This document shows, one piece after another, positions 25,243 through 35,901 of a stretch of 64,000 bases of DNA (within the stretch, counting starts at the first letter, position 1; every line of letters begins with the position of its first letter). The position numbers were made by a program, and so were the translations under genes. The stretch comes from Streptomyces lichenis (GTDB lineage Bacteria > Actinomycetota > Actinomycetes > Streptomycetales > Streptomycetaceae): contig NZ_JALPTH010000023.1 in NCBI RefSeq assembly GCF_023218175.1, forward strand, positions 62,001 to 126,000, in the 5' to 3' direction. A model generated the notes under the pieces. It worked only from the letters and a program-made list of their open reading frames with translations, did no database searches and was not told where the DNA came from.

Positions 25243-25248
25243 CATGAT
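25243..25248 (+). promoter_or_regulatory. Probable -10 element, leaderless start of the DUF4232 gene
   Basis: CATGAT ends 6 bases before the ATG at 25255, and no ribosome-binding site is seen. A leaderless transcript is likely. Confidence 0.4.
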
Positions 25249-25254
25249 CCGGGC

Positions 25255-26049
25255 ATGCCTGACGGACCTGCCGCCCGCCCGCCCGAGCACCGCCCGCTCC
25301 GTGTCGCGCGGTGGGCCGCGGGGGTGCTGGGGGCGGTGGCGCTGGTGGTCGGGGCGGGGCCGCTGCTGGCGGGGGGCGACGACGAGACGGGCTCGGCGCC
25401 CCTGCCCGTACGCGAGGCGAGTCCGTCCGTACGGGAGGCGCGCCCGCCGGCGGGCGCGGGGAGCCCGCCCGGAGGAGCCGGAAGTCCGCCCGGAGGAGCC
25501 GAGAGCCCGCCCGTACGCGCGGAGGGCCTGCCGCCCACTGCGGACGCGCCGCCGTACGGCACTGTGCCGAGTCCGCCCGGCGGGGTCTCCGCGGGCCCGT
25601 CGGCGGAGGCGGCCGGGCCCTGTCCGGCGGGCGGGGTGCGGGTGGCGACCGGGATGGTGGACGGGGCGACGGGGGTGCGCGCCATGGAGGTGTCGCTGGC
25701 CAACTGCGGCGCCCGGCCGGTCCGGGTGAGCGGCTATCCGGTGGTGAAGGTGCTGGACGGGGCGTCCGCGCCCATGGAGTCGGTCACCGTCCACCAGGGG
25801 TCCGGCACGGACGGCGCGCACAAGCCGATGACGTTCCGCCTGGAGCCGGGGGAGCGGGCGGTCGCGGCGGTGGTCTGGCGCAACACGGTGACCCTCTCGG
25901 ACCGTCCGGCCGCCCAGGGCGCCTATCTGGCCGTCACCCCGGTGCCGGGCGCCCCCGCGCAGCAGGTGCGCCCGGGTGACGGCGGCCCGCTCGACCTCGG
26001 CACCACCGACCGGGTCGAGGTCACCGCCTGGCGGCCGGAGCGGGCGTAG
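25255..26049 (+). CDS. DUF4232 domain protein, membrane-anchored or secreted
   Basis: A 264-residue protein. One hydrophobic segment (about 20-40) follows RVARWAAG and acts as signal or anchor. A Pro/Gly/Ala/Glu-rich linker with PPGGAGSPPGGAESPP-type repeats spans about 45-120. The C-terminal domain (about 125-262) has the DUF4232 pattern: MEVSLANCGARPVRVSGYPV, FRLEPGERAVAAVVWRNTV and LDLGTTDRVEVTAW. The function of DUF4232 is unknown; it is common in actinobacterial exported proteins. It converges with the LuxR-type regulator gene, 11 bases between stops. Confidence 0.8.
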   Translation: MPDGPAARPPEHRPLRVARWAAGVLGAVALVVGAGPLLAGGDDETGSAPLPVREASPSVREARPPAGAGSPPGGAGSPPGGAESPPVRAEGLPPTADAPPYGTVPSPPGGVSAGPSAEAAGPCPAGGVRVATGMVDGATGVRAMEVSLANCGARPVRVSGYPVVKVLDGASAPMESVTVHQGSGTDGAHKPMTFRLEPGERAVAAVVWRNTVTLSDRPAAQGAYLAVTPVPGAPAQQVRPGDGGPLDLGTTDRVEVTAWRPERA

Positions 26050-26060
26050 ACGCCCGGCCG

Positions 26061-27044
26061 TCAGCCCGGGTCGCGCTCCAGCATCCCCGAGCGCGCGATC
26101 AGATAGCCGAGCTGGGTCCGGCTGCCGCTGCCCAGGACCGCGGCCAGTTTGGCGATATGGGCGCGGCAGGTGCGGACGTTCATCCCCAGCCGGCGCGCGA
26201 TGGCCTCGTCCACGTGCCCCTCGACCAGCAGCCGGGCGATGGACCGCTGCACCCCGCTGACGCCGTCCGACTTCAGGTCGTAGGGGATCTCCTCCTTCAG
26301 CGGCACGGCCAGCTGCCAGAACTGGTCGAAGACCCCGGCGAGGTACGCCACCAGCCCGGGGTGGCGCAGTTCCAGCGCGATCTGCCGGTCGCTGCGGGCC
26401 GGCACGAACGCCACCTCGCGGTCGACGATGATCAGCCGGTCGATGATCTGCTCCAGGGTGCGCACCTCCACCTCGGGACCGACGTGGTCGAGGTAGTTGA
26501 GCGTCAGCTCGGTGTGGCGCGCGGTGTGCTGGTAGAGCGTGCGCATCCGGATGCCCCGGTTCAGCAGCGGCTGGACCCGGCGCAGCGCCTCGCGCAGGGC
26601 GGTGGCCGGCCGGCCACCGCCGGGCTGGACGGTGAGCAGTTCGCGTTCGCAGCCGGAGATGACCCGGTCCAGGGTGCTGTTGATCCGGTGCAGACCCTCC
26701 AGGACGGTGATCGAGTGGGTCTCCGGCGCGTTCTGCGCGCTGATGGCCATGAACGGCTGGAACGCGTCGGACAGCTCGACCGTGCGCCGCCTGCGCTGCA
26801 GGATCTCGCGCTCGATGGGCTGGAGCAGCTGGGCCAGCGCGGACGAGGGCGGCACCGGCCGCAGCCACTGGGCGTCGTCCGGGTCGGGGTGGAGCAGGGC
26901 GAGATCGAGCAGGCAGGGCGTCCTGAGCGCCTCTGACCGGGAGATTCTTCCCGTGCGCAAGGCGGTCGCGTACAGCTCGGATCCGACCGGGCACAGCTCC
27001 GTATGCGAATGGGGGTGGTCTGGTTGGTCCGCTTCTATCCCCAT
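26061..27044 (-). CDS. LuxR-type helix-turn-helix transcription regulator
   Basis: A protein of about 327 residues. The C-terminal 65 residues form a LuxR/GerE-type HTH: GVSGVQRSIARLLVEGHVDE then AIARRLGMNVRTCRAHIAKL. The middle part (about 85-240) resembles the ligand or TrmB-like sensor region of actinobacterial regulators, with HSITVLEGLHRINSTLDRVI and VDREVAFVPA. There is no receiver domain. I chose the ATG at 27044, preceded by GGGGGTGA; an in-frame ATG at 27068 has no site. It is divergent from a gene for a DPGWH-repeat peptide 128 bases away, which is its most likely target. Confidence 0.8.
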   Translation of the reverse strand: MGIEADQPDHPHSHTELCPVGSELYATALRTGRISRSEALRTPCLLDLALLHPDPDDAQWLRPVPPSSALAQLLQPIEREILQRRRRTVELSDAFQPFMAISAQNAPETHSITVLEGLHRINSTLDRVISGCERELLTVQPGGGRPATALREALRRVQPLLNRGIRMRTLYQHTARHTELTLNYLDHVGPEVEVRTLEQIIDRLIIVDREVAFVPARSDRQIALELRHPGLVAYLAGVFDQFWQLAVPLKEEIPYDLKSDGVSGVQRSIARLLVEGHVDEAIARRLGMNVRTCRAHIAKLAAVLGSGSRTQLGYLIARSGMLERDPG

Positions 27045-27172
27045 TTGTTCACCCCCAGGCTCCTGCATCTCAGGAACATGATGCCTGGCGTAGGTGGTGG
27101 AAACGTGGAGAGTGAGAAATCGTCTTATCCGCGGGGGTTGGAGAAGACGTTGCCTTCAAGTGAGGTTGCTCG

Positions 27173-27529
27173 GTGATGATCAAGAGACTCATGCGTGCAG
27201 CGGCCGCTGCTGCCGTCATCGGCGCGGGCGCCATAGGCGTCCTGGGGGCGGCCGAGGGTACCGGTTCGTACGCGGTCGACAGTGTGGTGGCCCAGCAGCA
27301 GGATCCCGGCTGGCACCGGACCCCCACGTCCGGGGCCCAGGACCCGGGCTGGCACACCGCTCCCGCGTCGGCGCAGCAGGATCCGGGCTGGTCCACCGCT
27401 CCGGCCGTGGTCCGGGACCCGGGCTGGCACCGGGCCCCCGCGACCGGGCAGCTCGACCCGGGCTGGCACACCGCTCCCGCGGTCGCCTCGGCCGTGACCG
27501 ACCCCGGCTGGCACGTCCTCAGCGCATGA
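27173..27529 (+). CDS. Secreted peptide with six DPGW(H) repeats
   Basis: A 118-residue protein with a signal peptide: MIKRLMRAAAAAAVIGAG and a hydrophobic stretch to about residue 25. The mature part is almost entirely repeats with a period of 11-15 residues: DPGWHRTP, DPGWHTAP, DPGWSTAP, DPGWHRAP, DPGWHTAP and DPGWHVLS. The invariant core is DPGW, usually with His. The GTG start at 27173 has GAGG seven bases upstream; ATG 27176 is next to it. The stop overlaps the start of the next gene (ATGA), so both are made together. I do not recognise a family. It could be a multi-copy precursor peptide, a metal or ligand binder, or a signal sensed by the divergent LuxR protein. Confidence 0.75.
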   Translation: MMIKRLMRAAAAAAVIGAGAIGVLGAAEGTGSYAVDSVVAQQQDPGWHRTPTSGAQDPGWHTAPASAQQDPGWSTAPAVVRDPGWHRAPATGQLDPGWHTAPAVASAVTDPGWHVLSA

Positions 27530-27843
27530 ACGTGCCCGACGACTCGCGCTTCCGGCGTGAGATGGCGTCCGCCTACCGTTCCGGGTGGCATTTCATCGAC
27601 CTCGTCACGGCGGTGCCGCACCGTGGCGATTCGTTGATGGTCACCCTCTTCGGTGAGCCGATCGTCATCACCCGCGGGGACGACGAGGACATCCGAGCGT
27701 ACCGCTGCCTGCGCCGGCCCCGAGGGGCCCCGCAACCCGTCCGCTGTGCCATCCGGTACGGCATGATCTTCGTCAACCTCGACCAGCGGGACCACGAGCT
27801 GGTCGAGCCGGAGACCACCACCGCCACCCCCCGCAGTGCCTGA
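27526..27843 (+). CDS. Rieske-like small protein lacking both histidine ligands
   Basis: A 105-residue protein, translationally coupled to the repeat peptide through ATGA. The sequence SGWHFIDLVTAVPHRGDSLM followed by VTLFGEPIVITRG is the typical opening of a Rieske domain. A Rieske 2Fe-2S site needs C-x-H and C-x-x-H; here these read C61-L-R63 and C74-A-I-R77, so both Cys are kept but both His are Arg. A canonical cluster is therefore unlikely. It has no signal peptide, so it is probably cytoplasmic. Possible roles are a redox-inactive scaffold, a zinc or altered-cluster protein, or a partner of the repeat peptide or its regulator. Confidence 0.6.
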   Translation: MNVPDDSRFRREMASAYRSGWHFIDLVTAVPHRGDSLMVTLFGEPIVITRGDDEDIRAYRCLRRPRGAPQPVRCAIRYGMIFVNLDQRDHELVEPETTTATPRSA

Positions 27844-27886
27844 GCGATTCCCCCGTCGTTGTCGATCGCTCAGGTGCTTCCCCCAC

Positions 27887-27927
27887 ACAACGGCGCCATC
27901 GTGACCTGAACACGATGGCGCCGTTGT
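27887..27927. terminator. Bidirectional terminator
   Basis: Perfect 17-bp stem, ACAACGGCGCCATCGTG (27887-27903) and its complement (27911-27927), loop 7 bases, between convergent genes. It can serve both the Rieske-like gene and the oxidoreductase gene. Confidence 0.85.
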
Positions 27928-27961
27928 GCTGTCCGGGTACGGACCGGGGGAGCCGTCCGGC

Positions 27962-28375
27962 TCAGGTGCGGCCCATCGCCCGGGTCAGGGCGATCTCGAT
28001 GACCACCCGGTCCGGGTTCGGGGAGGGCGTACGCCCGTAGCGGGCCGTGTACCGCTCGACCGCGTACGCGACCGCCTCCGGCTCGGTCCGGATCCGCGCC
28101 ACGCCCTCCAGCGTCGCCCAGTGCCGCCCGGCCACCTGGCAGAGGGCCGCCCGTGCCCCGTCCGGGCCCGCGGCCAGCACGTTGGCGACCTTGCGGCTGT
28201 GCCGGTTGGCGATCACCCGCGCGATGCCGCGCTCGCCGTCCTCGGGCGCGTAGGTCCCGCCCACCGCCACCACATGCGGAGTTCCGTCGGGTCGGGGCGT
28301 GGTGAGGGTGCACACGTGGTACTCGCGCCAGAAGGCGAGGAAGGTCTCGCCGGGGTCGCGGAGGTCGACTGCCAT
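27962..28375 (-). CDS. Pyridoxamine-phosphate-oxidase-like (PPOX class) oxidoreductase
   Basis: A 137-residue split-barrel protein: FLAFWREYHVCTLTTPRPDG, THVVAV-like (TPHVVAVGGTY), then VIANRHSRKVANVLAAGP and ATLEGVARIRTEPEAV. This pattern fits the PPOX class that binds F420 or flavin in actinobacteria. Probable role: reduction of a small substrate with F420H2 or FMN. The start at 28375 (MAVDLRDPGE) is chosen because upstream sequence reads into the clpB promoter; the ribosome site is weak. It is divergent from clpB. Confidence 0.75.
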   Translation of the reverse strand: MAVDLRDPGETFLAFWREYHVCTLTTPRPDGTPHVVAVGGTYAPEDGERGIARVIANRHSRKVANVLAAGPDGARAALCQVAGRHWATLEGVARIRTEPEAVAYAVERYTARYGRTPSPNPDRVVIEIALTRAMGRT

Positions 28376-28446
28376 GCCGGTGAACCTACCGCCGGGAGCC
28401 TGACCGCCCCGCCCCGCCCGACACCCATCACACCTACGAGTCCGGC

Positions 28447-28467
28447 CTTGAGTGGAATACACTCAAC
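28447..28467 (+). promoter_or_regulatory. HAIR operator for HspR upstream of clpB
   Basis: CTTGAGT-N7-ACTCAAC, one mismatch from the HspR consensus, about 100 bases before the clpB start. It places clpB in the same regulon as the dnaK operon, as known in S. coelicolor. Confidence 0.88.
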
Positions 28468-28563
28468 TTTATAGACGCTGAGATAGTCAGCGCCATCGCG
28501 TGGGCATGAGCGTATGAGCACATGAGCGCATGAGGAACGTGCCATGAGACGGGAAGGGACGAT

Positions 28564-31149
<2,586 letters not shown>

Positions 31150-31174
31150 CCCCGCGCGCCGAGCGCGACCCGAA

Positions 31175-31208
31175 GGCCCGCCTCCCGTACCCGTACCGGA
31201 GGCGGGCC
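31175..31208 (+). terminator. Terminator after clpB
   Basis: GGCCCGCCTCC (31175-31185) and GGAGGCGGGCC (31198-31208) form an 11-bp stem 26 bases past the stop. Confidence 0.7.
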
Positions 31209-31344
31209 CTCCGGGGTACCCGCCCCGGACTCCCCGATTCCGGACGGATCACGTCCGCTTCTGGCGGATCGCCAGGCCTCGGGGTTGCCACCTCCGGGCG
31301 GCCATGGGGGAGGATGGCGGCAATCGTTCGAAGGGAAATTCACG

Positions 31345-31884
31345 GTGAGCATCGACCCGGCCTCGATCCCGAATTTCGGTGGCCAGCAGCCCGAGCCCGA
31401 GCAGGCCGGCGGCCCGGCGGGCCCCGTCGTGCCCGACCAGGACCTGGTCAAGCAGCTCCTGGACCAGATGGAGCTGAAGTACGTCGTCGACGACGAGGGG
31501 GACCTGGCGGCTCCGTGGGAGGAGTTCCGTACGTACTTCATGTTCCGCGGTGAGGACGAGCAGCAGGTCTTCTCCGTGCGGACCTTCTACGACCGCCCGC
31601 ACCCGGTGGACGCCAAGCTCCAGATCATGGAGCTGATCGACGACTGGAACCGCCGCACCCTGTGGCCGAAGGTCTACACCCACCTGCACGAGGACGAGCA
31701 GGGCGGCGCGACCGTGCGGCTCATCGGCGAGGCGCAGATGCTGATCGGCACCGGCGTCAGCCTGGAGCACTTCGTGCAGTCCACGGTCAGCTGGGTGCGC
31801 GCGTCGATCGAGTTCGACAAGTGGTTGCTGGAGCAGCTCGGCCTGGACGGCGAGGGCGGCGAGCCCACGCCGGACGGGGTCTGA
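31345..31884 (+). CDS. YbjN-like (type III chaperone-fold) protein
   Basis: A 179-residue acidic protein. After a Pro/Gln/Gly-rich lead of about 30 residues, the domain runs DLVKQLLDQMELKYVVDDEG, then RTYFMFRGEDEQQVFSVRTF, LIDDWNRRTLWPKVYTHLHE and GASLEHF-like (GTGVSLEHFVQSTV). This is the YbjN pattern, which shares the fold of type III secretion chaperones; its role in actinobacteria is unknown. GTG 31345 is chosen with AAGGGA upstream; a longer reading would run into non-coding sequence. Confidence 0.75.
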   Translation: MSIDPASIPNFGGQQPEPEQAGGPAGPVVPDQDLVKQLLDQMELKYVVDDEGDLAAPWEEFRTYFMFRGEDEQQVFSVRTFYDRPHPVDAKLQIMELIDDWNRRTLWPKVYTHLHEDEQGGATVRLIGEAQMLIGTGVSLEHFVQSTVSWVRASIEFDKWLLEQLGLDGEGGEPTPDGV

Positions 31885-31931
31885 GCGCCCGGAAAGCAGC
31901 AGACGCGGTGGCTTGAGAGGGCCATCGTGGA

Positions 31932-33185
31932 CTACAGCGCCATCGTGGCGAGGGTCAGCAGATAGGCCCCGTAGCCGAACGACAGCCCGGCCAGGGCGGC
32001 GACCACCACGGTCGCGGCCCCCGGCCGGGCTCGTCGCAGCGCGAGGGCGAGCGGCGCCAGCAGCGGGAAGGCCGGCAGCAGGAAGCGCGGCTTGGACTCG
32101 AAGAAGCCCGCCCCGCCCACCGCGATCACCACCAGTACGGCGGTGTAGACCAGCACCGGCAGCGGCGGCCGCTCCAGCGCCAGCAGCGCCAGCAGCACCA
32201 CCGCCACCCCGGTGAGCAGCAGCGACACGGTGAAGCCCAGGTCCATCGGCCGGGTGGCGATCGTCCGGGCGAACCGGACCGTGCCCCGCCCGAAGTCGAA
32301 CCGCGAGGTCCAGCCCGCCTGGACGCGGAAGTACCCGCCCAGCAGGTCACCGGTGCGGGCGCCCACCCACAGCACGTATCCCAGCCAGCCCGCCGGGGCG
32401 AGCAGCACCGCCGCACACGGCCGCCAACCTGGTGCCCGCCGCTCACGCAGCCGGCGGTACACCTCCAAGGCCCCGGCCGCGCCCACCGCCGCCGCCACCG
32501 CGACCCCGTTCGGCCGGGCCGCCCCCGCCAGCGCCGCCAGCACCCCCGCCCACAGCCAGTGCCGGGTCAGCACCGCGTACAGCGCCCAGGCCGCGAACGC
32601 GGTCAGCAGCGGCTCGGTGTACGCCATGGTCAGCACCACCGAGTGCGGCAGCAGCCCCCAGAGCAGCACCAGCACCCGCGCGGTGCCCGCGCCCCACAGC
32701 CGCTCGCCCACCGCGTACACACCCCAGGCCGCCGCTCCGGCCGCCAGCCAGGAGACCAGCAGCCCGGCGGTGCCGCCGGCCACCGGCAGCACCGCCGTCA
32801 CCCCGCGCACCAGCGCCGGGTAGAGCGGGAAGAACGCCAGATCCGACTGGACCACCCCGTCCGGCCAGTACAGCGTCCGCCCGTAGCCCTCGGCGGCGAT
32901 CCGGGTGTACCAGCCGGAGTCCCAGGACTTCGCCAGCAGCGCCCGCGGCGACCGATCGATGTGCAGGCACCACAGCGCCAGCACCGCCGTCCCGGTCAGC
33001 CGGGCCGCCGCGAACAGCCCCAGCGCCGGCGCCGCCCGCCCCAGCGCGGCCCGCCACGGCGGCAGCGGGCGTACGGGGGCCGGTGGCACCTGGTCGACAG
33101 TCTGGGCGGACAGGGGGCACCTCCACGCGCGCGGACACTCCCCCTGACCTTCGGCACCCCCGGCCCGGCCCGCGACCCGGCCCAC
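31932..33185 (-). CDS. PIG-V-like integral membrane mannosyltransferase
   Basis: A membrane protein of up to 417 residues with about nine to ten hydrophobic helices. After a Pro-rich N-terminus, the first outer loop contains WDSGWYTRIAAEGYG, the Asp-containing loop typical of GT-C glycosyltransferases, and FFPLYPALVRG follows. This arrangement matches the bacterial PIG-V (GPI mannosyltransferase-like) family. The donor would be a polyprenyl-phosphate sugar and the acceptor is unknown. The start is uncertain: the GTG at 33185 gives a long Gly/Arg N-terminus and no good ribosome site was found. It ends convergent with the YbjN-like gene. Confidence 0.75.
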   Translation of the reverse strand: MGRVAGRAGGAEGQGECPRAWRCPLSAQTVDQVPPAPVRPLPPWRAALGRAAPALGLFAAARLTGTAVLALWCLHIDRSPRALLAKSWDSGWYTRIAAEGYGRTLYWPDGVVQSDLAFFPLYPALVRGVTAVLPVAGGTAGLLVSWLAAGAAAWGVYAVGERLWGAGTARVLVLLWGLLPHSVVLTMAYTEPLLTAFAAWALYAVLTRHWLWAGVLAALAGAARPNGVAVAAAVGAAGALEVYRRLRERRAPGWRPCAAVLLAPAGWLGYVLWVGARTGDLLGGYFRVQAGWTSRFDFGRGTVRFARTIATRPMDLGFTVSLLLTGVAVVLLALLALERPPLPVLVYTAVLVVIAVGGAGFFESKPRFLLPAFPLLAPLALALRRARPGAATVVVAALAGLSFGYGAYLLTLATMAL

Positions 33186-33374
33186 CCGCCCGGGTGGTCG
33201 CCCCCGCTCCGTACCGCCCCTACGGGGGACCCCCCATCCCGCGGCCGGCGGACTGGGGGGCGGGCTCGTCGCCGGAGAGGATCCCGCGTCCTTTGAGGCT
33301 CAGCAGGATGGTTCCCGTCCGCGGCGGTCCGCCGCGGACCAGTGCAGCAGACCGTGGAACCAGGGGGGACCACC

Positions 33375-34544
33375 ATGCCCGTCGACACCCGTATCCGAAC
33401 CCGTACCGCCGTAGCCGTCGCCCTGCTGGCCGGGCTCCTCGCCGGCGGCACCGCCCACACGGCGACCGCCGCGCCCGCCGTACCCGCCGCGCAGCTCCGG
33501 GCCGCCGCCACCGGTCCGGACGTGGCCGCGCTGGAACGGGCGATCGCCCAGGTCCCCGACGACGACGTCACCGCCGCCCTCATCCGGGTCGGCGGCGACG
33601 GCAGCTGGACCGGCACCGCCGGACTGCGCAGCCGGCACACCGGGGCGGCGGCCACCCAGGACCTGCGCTTCCGGGCCGGTTCGACCACCAAGGTGGTCAC
33701 CGCCTCGATCGTCCTCCAGCTGGTCGCGGAGGGGCGCGTCGAACTGGACGCCCCCGTCACCCGCTACCTGCCCGGGCTGCTGCCCGCCTCCTTCACCGAG
33801 CCGCCGACCGTCCGCCACCTGCTCACCTGGACCAGCGGCCTCAAGGCCGGCGCGGCCCTCGGCGACACCCCCGAGGAGATGTACGCCCAGCGGTTCCGCA
33901 CCCTCACCCCGCAACGGGTGGTGGCCACCGCCGTGGCCAAGGGACCGGCGTTCACCCCGGGGGAGCGGCAGGTCTACCAGAACATCGACTACACGGTGCT
34001 CGGCCTGCTGATCGAGAGGGTCACCGGCGACCGCTACGCCCATCAGGCCGAGGTCCGGGTGCTGCGGCCGCTGGGCATGCGGGACACCGGCTTCCCAGCC
34101 GGTCCCGACCCCGTCATCCACGGGCCGCACCTGCGTGCGTACGCGGAGGTCGGCGGCCGGACCGTGGACGTCACCGAGTGGAACATGTCCGACCGCTGGG
34201 CGGCCGGCGACATGATCTCCACCACCGCCGACCTGGAGAAGCTGGTGCGCGGCCTGTTCGGCGGCCGGGTGGTGCCCCGGCCGCTGCTGGACCGGATGCT
34301 CACCCTGCCGGACGTCGAGGGCGCGACCCATGGCATGGGCCTCCAGCGCTTCGTCCACGACAACGGCACGGTGATCTGGGCCAAGACCGGCTCCCGGCCC
34401 GGGTACCACACGGTGCTGGCCGCCGCCCGGGACGCGAACGGCAGGCTGACCCGTACGGTCGTCTACTCGGTGACCGCGCGAAGCGCCCGCGACGACGGCC
34501 TCGGTCTCGCCTCCCGGTTCGCCCTGCCCGCCTTCAACCGATAG
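33375..34544 (+). CDS. Secreted serine hydrolase (beta-lactamase/D-Ala-D-Ala carboxypeptidase type)
   Basis: A 389-residue exported protein. Signal peptide about 1-32 (TRTAVAVALLAGLLAGGTAH, Ala-x-Ala near 30). The catalytic SxxK is in RAGSTTKVVTASI (about residue 112); the second motif YQN is in VYQNIDYTVLGLLIERVTG; the third is KTG in WAKTGSRPGYHTVL. Family members (class C-like, EstB, D-aminopeptidase) cleave peptidoglycan stems or esters. ATG 33375 follows GGGGGGACC; upstream starts lack a signal peptide at the right place. Single gene. Confidence 0.88.
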   Translation: MPVDTRIRTRTAVAVALLAGLLAGGTAHTATAAPAVPAAQLRAAATGPDVAALERAIAQVPDDDVTAALIRVGGDGSWTGTAGLRSRHTGAAATQDLRFRAGSTTKVVTASIVLQLVAEGRVELDAPVTRYLPGLLPASFTEPPTVRHLLTWTSGLKAGAALGDTPEEMYAQRFRTLTPQRVVATAVAKGPAFTPGERQVYQNIDYTVLGLLIERVTGDRYAHQAEVRVLRPLGMRDTGFPAGPDPVIHGPHLRAYAEVGGRTVDVTEWNMSDRWAAGDMISTTADLEKLVRGLFGGRVVPRPLLDRMLTLPDVEGATHGMGLQRFVHDNGTVIWAKTGSRPGYHTVLAAARDANGRLTRTVVYSVTARSARDDGLGLASRFALPAFNR

Positions 34545-34561
34545 CCGGCAGCCCGCACGGC

Positions 34562-35773
34562 TCAGAGGGCGGCCAGCCGCTTCACCGCGTCCTGGAGGAC
34601 CTCGGTCCGCTTGCAGAAGGCGAAGCGGACGAAGGGGGCGCCGGCGTCCCGGTGGTCGTAGAAGACGGCGTTGGGGATGGCCACCACCCCGCAGCGCTCG
34701 GGCAGCGCCCGGCAGAAGGCGACCCCGTCGCTCTCGCCCAGCGGGCGGACGTCGGTGGTGACGAAGTAGGTGCCCTGGGGGCGGAAGACCCCGAACCCGG
34801 CCTTCGCCAGCCCGTCGGCCAGCAGGTCGCGCTTGGCCAGCAGATCGGCCCGCAGGTCGGTGAAGTAGGAGTCCGGCAGCCGCAGCGCCTCGGCCACCGC
34901 GTACTGGAACGGCCCGCCGGAGACGAAGGTGAGGTACTGCTTGGCCGCCCGCACCGCCGAGAGCAGGGCGGGCACGGCGGTCACCCAGCCGATCTTCCAG
35001 CCGGTGAAGGAGAAGGTCTTGCCGGCCGAGGAGATCGACACGGTCCGCTCGCGCATCCCGGGCAGGGCGACGATCGGCAGATGCCCGGCGGGGTCGAACA
35101 CCAGGTGCTCGTAGACCTCGTCGGTGACCACCAGCAGATCGCGCTCCACGGCCAGCTCGGCGATCGCGGTCAGCTCCGCCCGGGTGAGCACGGTGCCGGT
35201 GGGGTTGTGGGGGGTGTTGAGCAGGATGAGACGGGTGCGGTCGGTGACGGCGGCCCGCAGCTCGTCCAGGTCGAGCACGAACCGGTCGCCGTCCGGGCCG
35301 GTGTGCGGCCGCAGGGTCACCGGGACCCTGCGGCCGCCGGCCATCGCGATACAGGCCGCGTACGAGTCGTAGTACGGCTCCAGCGCCACCACCTCGTCCC
35401 CCGGCTCCAGCAGCCCCAGCAGCGCCGCCGCGATCGCCTCGGTCGCCCCCGTGGTGACCAGCACCTCGGTGTCCGGGTCCCAGGTCAGCCCGTGGAAGCG
35501 CCGCTGGTGGTCGGCGACGGCGGCGCGCAGCTCCGGGACGCCGGGACCGGGCGGGTACTGGTTGCCCCGGCCGTCCCGGATGGCCCGTACGGCCGCCTCG
35601 CGGACCTCCTCGGGCCCGTCGGTGTCCGGGAAGCCCTGCCCGAGGTTGACCGCGCCGGTGGTGGTGGCGAGGGCGGACATCTCCGCGAAGATCGTGGTGC
35701 CGAACTCGGCGAGGCCGCGGTTGAGCGGCGGTCGGGGCGATCGGGACGGGGACGGCTGCGGGGCTGGTGTCAT
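34562..35773 (-). CDS. Class I/II PLP-dependent aminotransferase
   Basis: A 403-residue fold-type I aminotransferase. NLGQGFPDTDGPEEV near the start, NTPHNPTGTVL with the Asn-Pro substrate loop, VTDEVYEHLVFD with the Asp that contacts the pyridine nitrogen, and SSAGKTFSFTGWKIGW with the Schiff-base Lys. The pattern is that of the kynurenine-aminotransferase/DapC/YbdL group; in actinobacteria such genes are often called N-succinyldiaminopimelate aminotransferase, but substrate is not certain. ATG 35773 is preferred over 35782 because of its CAGGA spacing. It is divergent from a small membrane-protein gene. Confidence 0.87.
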   Translation of the reverse strand: MTPAPQPSPSRSPRPPLNRGLAEFGTTIFAEMSALATTTGAVNLGQGFPDTDGPEEVREAAVRAIRDGRGNQYPPGPGVPELRAAVADHQRRFHGLTWDPDTEVLVTTGATEAIAAALLGLLEPGDEVVALEPYYDSYAACIAMAGGRRVPVTLRPHTGPDGDRFVLDLDELRAAVTDRTRLILLNTPHNPTGTVLTRAELTAIAELAVERDLLVVTDEVYEHLVFDPAGHLPIVALPGMRERTVSISSAGKTFSFTGWKIGWVTAVPALLSAVRAAKQYLTFVSGGPFQYAVAEALRLPDSYFTDLRADLLAKRDLLADGLAKAGFGVFRPQGTYFVTTDVRPLGESDGVAFCRALPERCGVVAIPNAVFYDHRDAGAPFVRFAFCKRTEVLQDAVKRLAAL

Positions 35774-35788
35774 GGGCGCCATCCTGCG

Positions 35789-35810
35789 GCGAAGCTCTGG
35801 ACTTCCTCAA
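35789..35810 (+). repeat. Leader repeat upstream of the first Ser/Cys-tailed membrane protein
   Basis: GCGAAGCTCTGGACTTCCTC plus AA recurs, with few changes, at 36358-36380 before the second such gene. A further shared block GGACAGACGGGGG lies directly before both start codons (35881 and 36440). Confidence 0.6.
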
Positions 35811-35901
35811 GTGTGCTTGCGCGGTGCGCGGCGCGGGGACGACCGTCATGCCACACCCGCGCCGACCGGGCGCGGGGGGCGGACAGACGGGGGACAGGGC
35901 T

